Assembly (NCBI GenBank): GCA_045649145.1
Contig: JAZRPK010000069.1
Coordinates: 1 to 17,624, forward strand
Reading direction: 5' to 3'
DNA length: 17,624 nt
Origin: HGM11525 sp045649145
Lineage (GTDB): Bacteria > Bacillota > Clostridia > UBA1381
This document shows, piece by piece, positions 1 to 7,537 of this stretch; positions within the stretch are counted from its first letter, which is position 1, and the number at the start of each line of letters is the position of its first letter. The notes beneath the pieces were generated by a model, which saw only the letters and a list, made by a program, of their open reading frames with translations, was not told the DNA's origin and ran no database searches. Both the position numbers and the translations under genes were made by a program.

Positions 1-1324
1 TGATGACGAGGCTAAAAAGGGAAGAATGTTAAGAGGCATTCCTGTTGTGGGGAACACTTCGCAGATTCCCGAGCTTGCCGAAAAGCTCAATATTGAAATA
101 ATTATGATTGCAATGCCGTCTGTCGGCAAGGAAGATAAGAAGCGAATACTGTCTATATGCTCTGAAACTGTGTGCGAGGTTATAAATGTACCCTATGTGC
201 ACGAGCTTATTTCCGATTGTGATTTAATCGGACAGGCTCGAAAAATCAATATTGAGGATTTGCTGGGACGTGATGTTATAACTATGAACTGCGAGAACAG
301 CAAAAGGCTCATTGAGGATAAGGTATGTATAGTTACGGGCGGAGGCGGTTCGATAGGCTCTGAACTGTGCCGTCAAATTGCTACATATAACCCGAAAAAG
401 CTTATTATTGTTGATATTTATGAAAATAATGCCTACGATATTCAGCAGGAGCTATGGTTAAGATTTGGTGATAAGCTGAATCTTGATGTACATATTGCAT
501 CGGTCAGGGATATCGATAAGATGAGGAAGATTTATGAGGAGAATAAGCCGGAGCTTGTTTTCCACGCTGCTGCACACAAGCACGTGCCCCTGATGGAAAC
601 TGACCCCGAGGAAGCAATTAAAAATAATATACGTGGTACATATAATTGTGCAAAGCTTGCCAAGGATTTCGGGGTTGATAAGTTTGTGCACGTATCTACC
701 GATAAAGCGGTTAATCCTACCAATGTTATGGGTGCAACAAAACGCTGTTGTGAAATGATAGTGCAGTATTTTGCACAGCAGAATTCATCGACAGAATATG
801 TAGCCGTAAGATTTGGTAATGTACTTGGCTCAAACGGCTCGGTAATTCCGCTGTTTGAACGTCAGATTGCAGAGGGAGGACCAATAACGGTTACTCATCC
901 TGATATAATCAGATATTTTATGACCATCCCTGAGGCTGTAAACCTCATTTTGCAGGCGGGTGCTATGGCACGAGGCGGCGAGATATTTGTTCTCGATATG
1001 GGCGAGCCTGTTAAGATTTTAACCCTTGCCGAGAATTTAATAAGACTGCACGGCAAGGAGCCGTATGTTGATATAGATATCAAGTTTTCCGGACTTCGCC
1101 CCGGCGAGAAGCTTTTTGAGGAGCTTTTAATGGACGAGGAAGGTCTTAAGAAAACCGAGAACAAAAAGATATTTATAGGAAAACAGATTCAAATTGATGC
1201 CCAAAGCTTTGTACCGCAATTGGAGGATATATGGAATGCAGCTGAAAAGAATGACAGCTCGGCTGTTGTAGAGAAGCTTAGAAATATAGTTCCGACATTC
1301 AATCACGTTGTTATAAACAGATAG
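1..1324 (+). CDS. FlaA1/CapD-type nucleotide-sugar epimerase/dehydratase, 5'-truncated by window edge
   Basis: The reading frame is open from the first base (codons from nt 2 read DDEAKKGRMLRG), so the ATG at 26 is an internal methionine and the gene begins off the left edge. What remains has the end of the FlaA1-type N-terminal nucleotide-binding domain (GIPVVG), then an extended SDR catalytic domain. The glycine-rich NAD(P) motif TGGGGSIG is at nt 335-358 and the STDKAVNP active-site segment at nt 695-718. NVMGATKR follows, with Met at nt 728-730 where classical SDRs have the catalytic Tyr, as in the PglF/CapD branch. FRPGEKL-like LRPGEKLFEE lies near the C terminus. Family members convert UDP-GlcNAc-type sugars (4,6-dehydratase or epimerase) for capsule, O-glycan or exopolysaccharide synthesis, usually membrane-anchored through N-terminal helices, which would lie upstream. 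The exact substrate cannot be read from sequence. A terminator follows directly. Confidence 0.9.
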   Translation, partial: DDEAKKGRMLRGIPVVGNTSQIPELAEKLNIEIIMIAMPSVGKEDKKRILSICSETVCEVINVPYVHELISDCDLIGQARKINIEDLLGRDVITMNCENSKRLIEDKVCIVTGGGGSIGSELCRQIATYNPKKLIIVDIYENNAYDIQQELWLRFGDKLNLDVHIASVRDIDKMRKIYEENKPELVFHAAAHKHVPLMETDPEEAIKNNIRGTYNCAKLAKDFGVDKFVHVSTDKAVNPTNVMGATKRCCEMIVQYFAQQNSSTEYVAVRFGNVLGSNGSVIPLFERQIAEGGPITVTHPDIIRYFMTIPEAVNLILQAGAMARGGEIFVLDMGEPVKILTLAENLIRLHGKEPYVDIDIKFSGLRPGEKLFEELLMDEEGLKKTENKKIFIGKQIQIDAQSFVPQLEDIWNAAEKNDSSAVVEKLRNIVPTFNHVVINR

Positions 1325-1325
1325 T

Positions 1326-1364
1326 AAAAATGCTGTGTCCGAGCCTTATGGACACGGCATTTTT
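1326..1364 (+). terminator. Intrinsic terminator after the epimerase gene
   Basis: A 15-bp stem (arms 1326-1340 and 1350-1364) with one G-U pair encloses the 9-nt loop GAGCCTTAT. The right arm ends in TTTTT and the left begins with AAAAA, so it could work in both directions. It isolates the epimerase transcript from the str operon. Confidence 0.9.
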
Positions 1365-1414
1365 GTGTGATTTATAAAAATATGCAAAAAATACAAAAAA
1401 ATGCGTAAAATATC

Positions 1415-1444
1415 TTGACAAGCGGAATATAAATTTGGTATACT
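1415..1444 (+). promoter_or_regulatory. Sigma-A promoter of the str operon
   Basis: TTGACA (1415-1420) and TATACT (1439-1444) are separated by 18 bp, an almost perfect match to the vegetative consensus. The start site would be near 1451. A small TAAGC-TGG-GCTTA hairpin (1448-1460) overlaps it. The untranslated leader would be only about 35 nt. Confidence 0.85.
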
Positions 1445-1485
1445 AAGTAAGCTGGGCTTATAATGTGGACTTAAGGAGGTAAAAT

Positions 1486-1719
1486 ATGTTTACCGAAAAT
1501 GAAAAGGTCAGATTAGCGGTCGGGCTTAAAGAAACGAGGAAGGTCGTTTTATCCGGTGCCGAGAAGGTTTATCTCGCCGAGGATGCGCCCGAGCAGATAG
1601 CAGAAGAAATTAAGAATATCGCAGGGGACAAGCTTTGTATGATATCATCAATGCGTGAGCTTGGAAAACTGTGCGGTATTGATGTCAAGGCGTCCTGCGC
1701 CGCAGTTCGTTCAAATTAA
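1486..1719 (+). CDS. rplGB: L7Ae/L30e-family ribosomal-type RNA-binding protein (YbxF-like)
   Basis: This 77-residue protein belongs to the L7Ae/L30e family, whose Gram-positive members YbxF and YlxQ bind kink-turn RNA. The family pattern is visible: GLKETRKVVLSG at residues 13-24 corresponds to the RNA-contacting N-terminal loop, and SMRELGKLCGIDVKASCAAV at 55-74 forms the conserved C-terminal part. An AAGGAGG site (1473-1479) sits 6 nt before the ATG. It is the first gene of the str operon, 63 nt before rpsL, as ybxF is in Bacillus, where rpoB-rpoC lie further upstream; here the operon starts with this gene. Family membership and position are clear. Its cellular role (accessory ribosomal protein or RNA chaperone) is inferred, and biochemical k-turn binding is known only from homologues. 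Confidence 0.88.
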   Translation: MFTENEKVRLAVGLKETRKVVLSGAEKVYLAEDAPEQIAEEIKNIAGDKLCMISSMRELGKLCGIDVKASCAAVRSN

Positions 1720-1782
1720 CTTTGTGTCATTCTCCCAAAAGGAGTTTATGATAAATATATTAAAGAAGGAGGATTTTCCGAT

Positions 1783-2205
1783 ATGCCTACATTTAATCAA
1801 TTGGTAAGAAAGGGCAGAGAGACTTCTATCAAAAAGTCAACTGCACCTGCTCTTCAGAAGAGCCTAAACTCTCTTAAGAAGAGAACAAATGACCATAGCT
1901 CACCGCAGAAGAGAGGCGTATGCACGGCTGTAAGAACAGCTACCCCGAAGAAGCCTAACTCCGCACTTCGTAAGATTGCCAGAGTAAGACTTACAAATGG
2001 TATTGAAGTAACTGCTTACATTCCGGGTATCGGCCACAATCTGCAGGAGCACAGCGTTGTTCTTATCAGAGGCGGAAGAGTTAAGGACCTGCCTGGTACC
2101 AGATACCACATCATCCGTGGTACACTCGACGCTCAGGGTGTTGCCAACAGAATGCAGTCGCGTTCTAAGTATGGCGCTAAGAAGCCTAAGGCTGAGAAGA
2201 AATAA
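1783..2205 (+). CDS. rpsL: 30S ribosomal protein S12
   Basis: S12 lines the decoding centre of the small subunit. The 140-residue length fits the longer Gram-positive form. Hallmark segments are TPKKPNSALRK (residues 54-64) and LIRGGRVKDLPGTRYH (94-109). Lys57 and Lys101 correspond to E. coli Lys43 and Lys88 in Met-counted numbering, the usual streptomycin-resistance positions; both are the wild-type Lys. The Asp at 102 is the residue that RimO methylthiolates in bacteria that have that enzyme. An AAGAAGGAGGA site lies just upstream of the ATG. The gene follows the L7Ae-like gene and precedes rpsG after a structured 155-nt gap. Confidence 0.98.
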   Translation: MPTFNQLVRKGRETSIKKSTAPALQKSLNSLKKRTNDHSSPQKRGVCTAVRTATPKKPNSALRKIARVRLTNGIEVTAYIPGIGHNLQEHSVVLIRGGRVKDLPGTRYHIIRGTLDAQGVANRMQSRSKYGAKKPKAEKK

Positions 2206-2226
2206 GCTTCTTAAAATGTGCATTTC

Positions 2227-2333
2227 GGTTATATTCTTTAACATAAATAAGCATATAACCTTGTGCATAAACGGAGCTCTGAAACAATGAGCTCAGAGTA
2301 CCTATGATACTCATAGCCTTCGAAAAGAAGGTT
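2227..2333 (+). promoter_or_regulatory. Structured rpsL-rpsG intergenic RNA (candidate translational control region)
   Basis: The 155-nt gap between rpsL and rpsG contains a string of potential hairpins. GGTTATAT (2227-2234) pairs with ATATAACC (2253-2260). GAGCTC (2274-2279) pairs with GAGCTC (2289-2294), or alternatively CTCTGA (2277-2282) with TCAGAG (2293-2298). CTATGA (2302-2307) pairs with TCATAG (2311-2316). AGCCTTC (2315-2321) pairs with GAAGGTT (2327-2333), ending about 11 nt before the rpsG ribosome-binding site. There is no U-tract, so these are not ordinary terminators. In E. coli, S7 binds the rpsL-rpsG spacer and represses translation; a comparable role here is inference from position. 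Confidence 0.55.
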
Positions 2334-2360
2334 TCAATTTTATGAAGGAGGGAAGCAACT

Positions 2361-2831
2361 ATGTCAAGAAAAGGTTATATTGCTAAGAGAGAAGTTCTTG
2401 CAGATCCTATCTCCAACAGCATTGTTGTTACAAAGCTTATCAACAACATTATGCTTGACGGTAAAAAGGGTGTTGCACAGAAGATAGTTTATGATGCTTT
2501 TGAGATCATAAGAGAAAAGACCGGCAGAGACCCGCTTGAGGTATTCGGCGAGGCACTTGATAACATTATGCCTGTGCTCGAGGTAAAGGCACGCCGTGTC
2601 GGCGGTGCTACTTACCAGGTACCGATGGAGGTACGTCCCGAAAGACGTCAGACTCTCGGTCTGAGATGGCTTACACGCTATTCTCGTGAACGCAATGAAA
2701 AGACCATGAAGGAAAGACTCGCTAATGAGCTTATGGATGCATTAAACGGCACCGGCGGTTCAGTTAAAAAGCGCGAGGATACCCACAAGATGGCAGAGGC
2801 AAACAAGGCTTTTGCTCATTACAGATGGTAA
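2361..2831 (+). CDS. rpsG: 30S ribosomal protein S7
   Basis: S7 is a primary 16S rRNA-binding protein that nucleates the 3' domain and lies at the E site. The 156 residues are the normal length. The family signature is the stretch VKARRVGGATYQVPMEV (residues 75-91), containing the beta-hairpin, followed by RPERRQTLGLRWL and the C-terminal FAHYRW. A GAAGGAGGG site lies 8 nt before the ATG. It is the third gene of the str operon, preceded by stacked hairpins and followed 54 nt later by fusA. In E. coli S7 is the autoregulator of this operon. Confidence 0.98.
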   Translation: MSRKGYIAKREVLADPISNSIVVTKLINNIMLDGKKGVAQKIVYDAFEIIREKTGRDPLEVFGEALDNIMPVLEVKARRVGGATYQVPMEVRPERRQTLGLRWLTRYSRERNEKTMKERLANELMDALNGTGGSVKKREDTHKMAEANKAFAHYRW

Positions 2832-2885
2832 TTTTCCTTACAAATTACAGCATATTAGATCAATTCTGAAAGGAGGAAATGATTT

Positions 2886-4967
2886 ATGGGAAGAGAATTT
2901 TCATTGGAAAATACCAGAAATATCGGTATTATGGCTCATATCGACGCAGGTAAGACCACTACTACCGAGAGAATTCTTTACTATACCGGCCGTATCCACA
3001 AAATGGGTGAGACTCATGATGGTGCAGGTACAATGGACTGGATGGCTCAGGAGCAGGAACGTGGTATTACTATTACATCAGCTGCTACTACCTGTCAGTG
3101 GAAGGGCAAGAGAATTAACATAATCGACACACCGGGACACGTTGACTTTACTGTTGAGGTACAAAGATCACTCAGAGTACTTGATGGTTCAGTTACAGTA
3201 ATGTGTGCTAAGGGTGGTGTTGAGCCGCAGTCTGAGACCGTTTGGCGTCAGGCTAACGACTACAACGTACCCAGAATGATTTATGTTAACAAAATGGATA
3301 TTCTTGGCGCAGACTTTTATCATGTTATCGATATGGTTAAGGAGCGTCTTAAGGCAAATGGTGTGCCCATTCAGCTTCCTATCGGTGCAGAGGATACCTT
3401 TAAGGGTATTGTTGACCTGATGACAATGAAGGCTGAAGTCTACTATGATGATTTGGGTAACGACGTACGCGAGGAGGAAATCCCCGCAGATATGCTCGAT
3501 AAGGCTGAAGAGTACAGAGCTAATATGGTTGAGGCTATTGCTGAGACTGATGAAGAGCTTATGATGAAGTACCTCGAGGGTGAGGAGATTTCAATAGATG
3601 AGCTTAAGAAGGCTCTTAGAAAAGCTACAATAGCTAACGAGATTGTTCCGATGTGCTGCGGTACATCATATAGAAATAAGGGTGTTCAGCTTCTTCTGGA
3701 CGCTATTGTTGATTATATGCCCGCGCCGACAGACATCGCTAACATCAAGGGTGTTGTTCCTGATACAGACGAAGAGCAGGAAAGACCGTCATCAGATGAC
3801 GCTCCTTTCGCTGCACTTGCATTTAAGATTGCAACAGACCCGTTCGTTGGTAAAATCTGCTTCTTCCGTGTATATTCAGGTACCGTTAACGCAGGTTCAT
3901 ACGTTCTTAATGCTTGCAAGGGCAACAAAGAGCGTCTTGGAAGAATTCTTCAGATGCACGCTAACCACAGAGAGGATATCGATATAGTTTACTCTGGCGA
4001 TATCGCAGCTGCGGTTGGTCTTAAGAATACAACAACAGGTGATACTCTCTGTGACGAGAAGCACCCGATTATCTTAGAGTCAATGAACTTCCCCGAGCCT
4101 GTTATCCGTGTTGCTATAGAGCCTAAGACTAAGGCAGGTCAGGAGAAGATGGGTATTGCTTTGCAGAAGCTTGCTGAAGAAGACCCGACATTCAAGACCT
4201 ACACAGACGAAGAAACAGGTCAGACAATTATCGCAGGTATGGGTGAGTTGCATTTGGAAATCATCGTTGACCGTCTCCTTAGAGAATTTAAGGTAGAGGC
4301 TAACGTTGGTGAGCCACAGGTATCCTACCGTGAGGCTATCAGAAAGAATGTTGACGTTGAGCATAAGTATGCACGTCAGTCAGGTGGTAAGGGTCAGTAC
4401 GGACACGTATTGATGAAGATGGAGCCGCTTGAGGAAGGTAAAGGCTACGAGTTCGTTAACGCTGTTGTCGGCGGTGCTATTCCTAAGGAATATATCCCCG
4501 CTGTTGATGCAGGTGTACAGGGCGCTATGCAGTCAGGTATCCTTGCAGGCTACAACGTTGTTGACGTTAAGGTAACACTTTATGACGGTTCTTACCACGA
4601 GGTTGACTCATCAGAAATGGCGTTTAAGATTGCTGCATCTATGGCATTCAAAGAGGGTATGAAGAAGGCTGATCCTGTAATCAAGGAGCCGATTATGCTC
4701 GTAAACGTAATTATGCCTGACGAGTACCTTGGCGACGTTATGGGAGACCTTAACTCACGTCGTGGTATGATTCAGAAGATGGAGGCACTTTCAGGTGCAC
4801 AGAGAATTACCGCAATGGTACCGCTTTCAGAGATGTTCGGTTACGCTACTGAGCTTCGTTCAAGAACACAGGGCCGCGGTCAGTACACTATGGAGCCTTC
4901 ACACTACTCAGAAGTACCTAAGTCAATCCAGGATAAGATTGTAAACGACCGTACAAAGAGTAACTAA
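2886..4967 (+). CDS. fusA: Elongation factor G
   Basis: EF-G is the GTPase that drives translocation of tRNA and mRNA and, with RRF, ribosome recycling. All five domains fit in 693 residues. GTPase motifs are AHIDAGKT (G1, residues 17-24), GITI (60-63), DTPGH (81-85) and NKMD (135-138). The G5 position reads CGTSYRNKG (258-266), where many EF-Gs have GSAFKNKG. Later domains include the IAGMGELHLEI segment of domain III and the QSGGKGQYGHV stretch that opens domain IV. An AAAGGAGGAAA site precedes the ATG. Codon use is strongly biased, as expected for a highly expressed gene. The gene lies between rpsG and tuf in a standard str arrangement, so a main translational role rather than an EF-G2 paralogue is likely. 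Confidence 0.98.
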   Translation: MGREFSLENTRNIGIMAHIDAGKTTTTERILYYTGRIHKMGETHDGAGTMDWMAQEQERGITITSAATTCQWKGKRINIIDTPGHVDFTVEVQRSLRVLDGSVTVMCAKGGVEPQSETVWRQANDYNVPRMIYVNKMDILGADFYHVIDMVKERLKANGVPIQLPIGAEDTFKGIVDLMTMKAEVYYDDLGNDVREEEIPADMLDKAEEYRANMVEAIAETDEELMMKYLEGEEISIDELKKALRKATIANEIVPMCCGTSYRNKGVQLLLDAIVDYMPAPTDIANIKGVVPDTDEEQERPSSDDAPFAALAFKIATDPFVGKICFFRVYSGTVNAGSYVLNACKGNKERLGRILQMHANHREDIDIVYSGDIAAAVGLKNTTTGDTLCDEKHPIILESMNFPEPVIRVAIEPKTKAGQEKMGIALQKLAEEDPTFKTYTDEETGQTIIAGMGELHLEIIVDRLLREFKVEANVGEPQVSYREAIRKNVDVEHKYARQSGGKGQYGHVLMKMEPLEEGKGYEFVNAVVGGAIPKEYIPAVDAGVQGAMQSGILAGYNVVDVKVTLYDGSYHEVDSSEMAFKIAASMAFKEGMKKADPVIKEPIMLVNVIMPDEYLGDVMGDLNSRRGMIQKMEALSGAQRITAMVPLSEMFGYATELRSRTQGRGQYTMEPSHYSEVPKSIQDKIVNDRTKSN

Positions 4968-4997
4968 AAGTTTTTTACGTAAATTTCTTAAAAAGAC

Positions 4998-5026
4998 TTG
5001 ATTTTTACAGTAAAAGATTGTAAAAT
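4998..5026 (+). promoter_or_regulatory. Candidate internal promoter for tuf
   Basis: TTGATT (4998-5003) and TAAAAT (5021-5026) are spaced by 17 bp in the 106-nt fusA-tuf gap. A dedicated promoter would explain extra EF-Tu output relative to EF-G, as known for tufA in other bacteria. The hexamers are each only partly consensus, so it needs transcript-start data. Confidence 0.45.
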
Positions 5027-5073
5027 AGTAGTAATTGATTTAACAATTCAAATCATAAAGGAGGAAATTCAAA

Positions 5074-6276
5074 ATGGCAAAGGCAAAATTTGAAAGAAAT
5101 AAGCCCCACGTAAACATTGGTACCATTGGTCACGTTGACCATGGTAAGACAACCCTTACAGCAGCTATCACAAAGGTACTTGCTCTTAAGGGACAGGCTG
5201 AGTTCTCAGCTTACGATAACATCGATAAGGCTCCTGAGGAGAGAGAAAGAGGTATTACTATCTCTACAGCACACGTTGAGTACGAGACAGATGCACGTCA
5301 CTATGCTCACGTTGACTGCCCGGGACATGCTGACTACGTTAAGAACATGATCACTGGTGCTGCTCAGATGGACGGCGCTATCCTCGTTGTTTCTGCAGCA
5401 GACGGCCCGATGCCCCAGACAAGAGAGCACATCCTGCTTTCACGTCAGGTTGGCGTTCCTTACATCGTAGTATTTATGAACAAGGCTGACCAGGTTGACG
5501 ACCCCGAACTTCTCGAGCTCGTTGAAATGGAAATCAGAGACCTTCTTAATGAGTACGAGTTCCCCGGTGACGATACACCTATCGTTACAGGTTCAGGTCT
5601 TGCAGTTCTCGAGTCAACATCAACAGACCCGAATGCTCCTGAGTATGCTTGTATCCTTAAGCTTATGGACGAAGTTGACGCTTACATCCCGACTCCGGAC
5701 AGAAAGGCAGACCTGCCCTTCTTGATGCCGATCGAGGATATCTTCTCAATCACAGGCCGTGGTACAGTTGCTACTGGTAGAGTTGAGAGAGGTCAGCTTA
5801 AGCTTTCAGAGGAAGTTGAAATCGTTGGTCTTACTGACGAGGCTAGAAAAGTTGTTGTTACAGGTATCGAGATGTTCAGAAAGCTTCTTGACTACGCTGA
5901 GGCTGGTGACAACATCGGTGCACTTCTCCGTGGTGTTCAGAGAACAGAGATTGAGCGTGGACAGGTTCTTGCTGCTCCTGGTTCAATTCATCCGCATACA
6001 AAGTTCAAGGGCGAGGTTTACGTTCTTACTAAGGAAGAGGGCGGCCGTCATACACCGTTCTTCAACAACTACAGACCGCAGTTCTATTTCAGAACTACAG
6101 ACGTTACAGGTGTTATCGAGCTTCCGCAGGGCACAGAGATGTGTATGCCTGGCGATAACGTAAAGATGGCTGTTGAGCTCATCACACCGATCGCTATTGA
6201 GAAGGGTCTTCGTTTCGCTATCCGTGAGGGTGGTAGAACAGTTGGTTCAGGTGTCGTATCTGAAATCGACGAATAA
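5074..6276 (+). CDS. tuf: Elongation factor Tu
   Basis: EF-Tu delivers aminoacyl-tRNA to the ribosomal A site as a GTP complex. Motifs are GHVDHGKT (G1, residues 19-26), RGITIST (switch I, 59-65), DCPGHADY (G3, 81-88) and NKAD (G4, 136-139). Domain II starts near residue 210 (FSITGRGTVATGRVERG at 224-240), and domain III carries RFAIREGGRTVGSGVV at 380-395. Two features stand out: G5 reads SGL (174-176) instead of the usual SAL, and the following linker STSTDPNAPEYACILKL is several residues longer than in E. coli, giving 400 residues in total. An AAAGGAGGA site lies 9 nt before the ATG. It is the last gene of the str operon and ends 24 nt before a strong terminator. Only one tuf copy is visible here. 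Confidence 0.98.
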   Translation: MAKAKFERNKPHVNIGTIGHVDHGKTTLTAAITKVLALKGQAEFSAYDNIDKAPEERERGITISTAHVEYETDARHYAHVDCPGHADYVKNMITGAAQMDGAILVVSAADGPMPQTREHILLSRQVGVPYIVVFMNKADQVDDPELLELVEMEIRDLLNEYEFPGDDTPIVTGSGLAVLESTSTDPNAPEYACILKLMDEVDAYIPTPDRKADLPFLMPIEDIFSITGRGTVATGRVERGQLKLSEEVEIVGLTDEARKVVVTGIEMFRKLLDYAEAGDNIGALLRGVQRTEIERGQVLAAPGSIHPHTKFKGEVYVLTKEEGGRHTPFFNNYRPQFYFRTTDVTGVIELPQGTEMCMPGDNVKMAVELITPIAIEKGLRFAIREGGRTVGSGVVSEIDE

Positions 6277-6300
6277 TTCCCGTCTTTAATCAGTTTAATT

Positions 6301-6337
6301 GTGCGATTTCCGCTTATGCGGAGGTCGCACTTTTTTT
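6301..6337 (+). terminator. Intrinsic terminator of the str operon
   Basis: A 13-bp stem (6301-6313 with 6318-6330, two G-U pairs) with the loop TTAT is followed by seven T residues (6331-6337). It ends tuf transcription, so the downstream phage-type genes should not be read at str-operon levels. Confidence 0.93.
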
Positions 6338-6366
6338 ACGTTTAGGTTAAATATACTGGAAACTTC

Positions 6367-6395
6367 TTGCAAAATTCGCTAAAATGTGGTATAAT
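6367..6395 (+). promoter_or_regulatory. Strong sigma-A promoter of the phage tail cassette
   Basis: TTGCAA (6367-6372) and a perfect TATAAT (6390-6395) are separated by 17 bp, with an extended -10 TGG at 6387-6389. Transcription would start near 6402, giving a leader of about 60 nt. It lies 29 bp beyond the tuf terminator T-run. Confidence 0.85.
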
Positions 6396-6463
6396 ATAGC
6401 TACAAAATAGGGTTGGGGTTTTTGGTATCTATCCGAACAGAATTTACTGGGAGGAAGATACAA

Positions 6464-7537
6464 ATGGAATTTAATATAACAGTAAATGGGGACAAAATCA
6501 AGATTGACAAGCCTGTCAAGGTAGCACACACCGGTAATGTAAATACATATCGGTGTAATTTTGCTTTTTCTGACGAATGGTCGGGGCTTAGTTCATTCTT
6601 GGTTTCTTTTATTGGAGGAGTTTATTATACAACGCCAATTGTCAATAATAGCTGCATTCTTCCAAAGGAAGTATGTATGAGACCGGGATATGCGGCATTA
6701 GGTGTATTTGGAACAAACGGTTCTGAAACTGATTTTAGACGTATTTCTACCGGACTTAAGACCTTCTATATTGAGGAGGGTGCATACAGAAATGGCGATT
6801 CCACACCTCAGGAACCGCAGCCTGAGCTGTGGGAAACGCTTGTAAATAAGAATATCCCTAAAATAGGCGAAAACGGAAACTGGTACGTTTATAATATTCA
6901 AAAGGGTGAGTATATTGACAGCGGCTCTTCTTCAAAGGGTGCTGACGGCAATACCCCACAAAAGGGTACAGATTACTGGACAGAGGAAGACAAGGCTGAG
7001 ATTTTCGAGGGTGCAGCTGAAGCCTTTGAGTCCGAAATTGCAAACAAGGTTGACAAAGAAGACGGCAAGGGACTTTGTAATGCTAAGACTGTTGATGTTG
7101 ATGATGACGCTACTTTGTGGATAACTTATTACGATAGCGATAAGCAGACTATGGTTCATATATGTACGTTTGAGTATGCTTGGAATAATTTGGTGCAAAA
7201 GACTGAGTTTGAAAGTGAGCTTACTAGAGTAGAAAAGATTGCTAAAGGATGTTCTACAGGTTATGTATTTGATACAGAGGAAGCTATGTATGCTTGGCTT
7301 AATGAAACCGGCACTCCCCTGGAACTTGGCGACCATCTGTATATTCGTGATACAGAAGCTCCTGACTATTGGTGGGATGATACCACGAATACTCCAATAC
7401 CCCTCGATGCAAACAAGGTTTTTTTGGTCGATTATGCAACCAAAGCAGAATTAGAAACCCAAATAGGCGACATTGAAACTGCGCTTGACAGTATAATTGC
7501 TATCCAAAATTCTTTGATAGGCGGTGATAGCGAATGA
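6464..7537 (+). CDS. Phage baseplate upper protein-like (BppU-type) tail protein
   Basis: I chose the ATG at 6464 because GGGAGG (6449-6454) lies 9 nt upstream; the frame is open further upstream but only through a TTG with no ribosome-binding site. The protein has 357 residues and no signal peptide or membrane segment. Residues 1-110 match the BppU-type N-terminal domain of Clostridia phages (NITVNGDKI start, FAFSDEWSGL, then PGYAALGVFG). A linker follows (QEPQPELWETLV, 116-127), then the tail-fibre motif GADGNTPQKGTDYWT (159-173). Next is the module GYVFDTEEAMYAWLN (266-280) with LGDHLYIRD and DYWWDD (288-306), also common in phage tail proteins. Residues 324-350 are probably a short coiled coil. 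The role in a virion would be at the baseplate or tail tip for receptor binding; here no virion genes are nearby. The stop overlaps the next start by 4 nt. Confidence 0.82.
   Translation: MEFNITVNGDKIKIDKPVKVAHTGNVNTYRCNFAFSDEWSGLSSFLVSFIGGVYYTTPIVNNSCILPKEVCMRPGYAALGVFGTNGSETDFRRISTGLKTFYIEEGAYRNGDSTPQEPQPELWETLVNKNIPKIGENGNWYVYNIQKGEYIDSGSSSKGADGNTPQKGTDYWTEEDKAEIFEGAAEAFESEIANKVDKEDGKGLCNAKTVDVDDDATLWITYYDSDKQTMVHICTFEYAWNNLVQKTEFESELTRVEKIAKGCSTGYVFDTEEAMYAWLNETGTPLELGDHLYIRDTEAPDYWWDDTTNTPIPLDANKVFLVDYATKAELETQIGDIETALDSIIAIQNSLIGGDSE

Noticed and set aside
1720..1782. CTCC-AAAA-GGAG-like hairpin between the L7Ae-like gene and rpsL
   Set aside because: The stem is only four base pairs with no conserved context visible.
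1900..2268. 122-codon minus-strand frame across rpsL
   Set aside because: It is antisense to the S12 gene, has no start signal and an unlikely composition.
4969..5003. AAGTTTTTT ... AAAAAGACTT as a terminator after fusA
   Set aside because: The pairing is A-U only with a bulge and a long loop, and there is no GC stem; too weak to call.
6413..6463. Upstream extension of the first cassette gene from TTG 6413
   Set aside because: There is no ribosome-binding site there, whereas GGGAGG lies 9 nt before ATG 6464, which also fits the family start.
6338..6463. Attachment-site or direct-repeat search at the left edge of the phage cassette, compared with 8394-8460
   Set aside because: No shared direct repeat longer than a few bases was seen by eye; a computed repeat search would be needed.
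7116..7124. TGTGGATAA, a perfect DnaA-box sequence on the reverse strand
   Set aside because: It is a single copy inside the first phage-type gene, with no second box or AT-rich unwinding region nearby; chance match.
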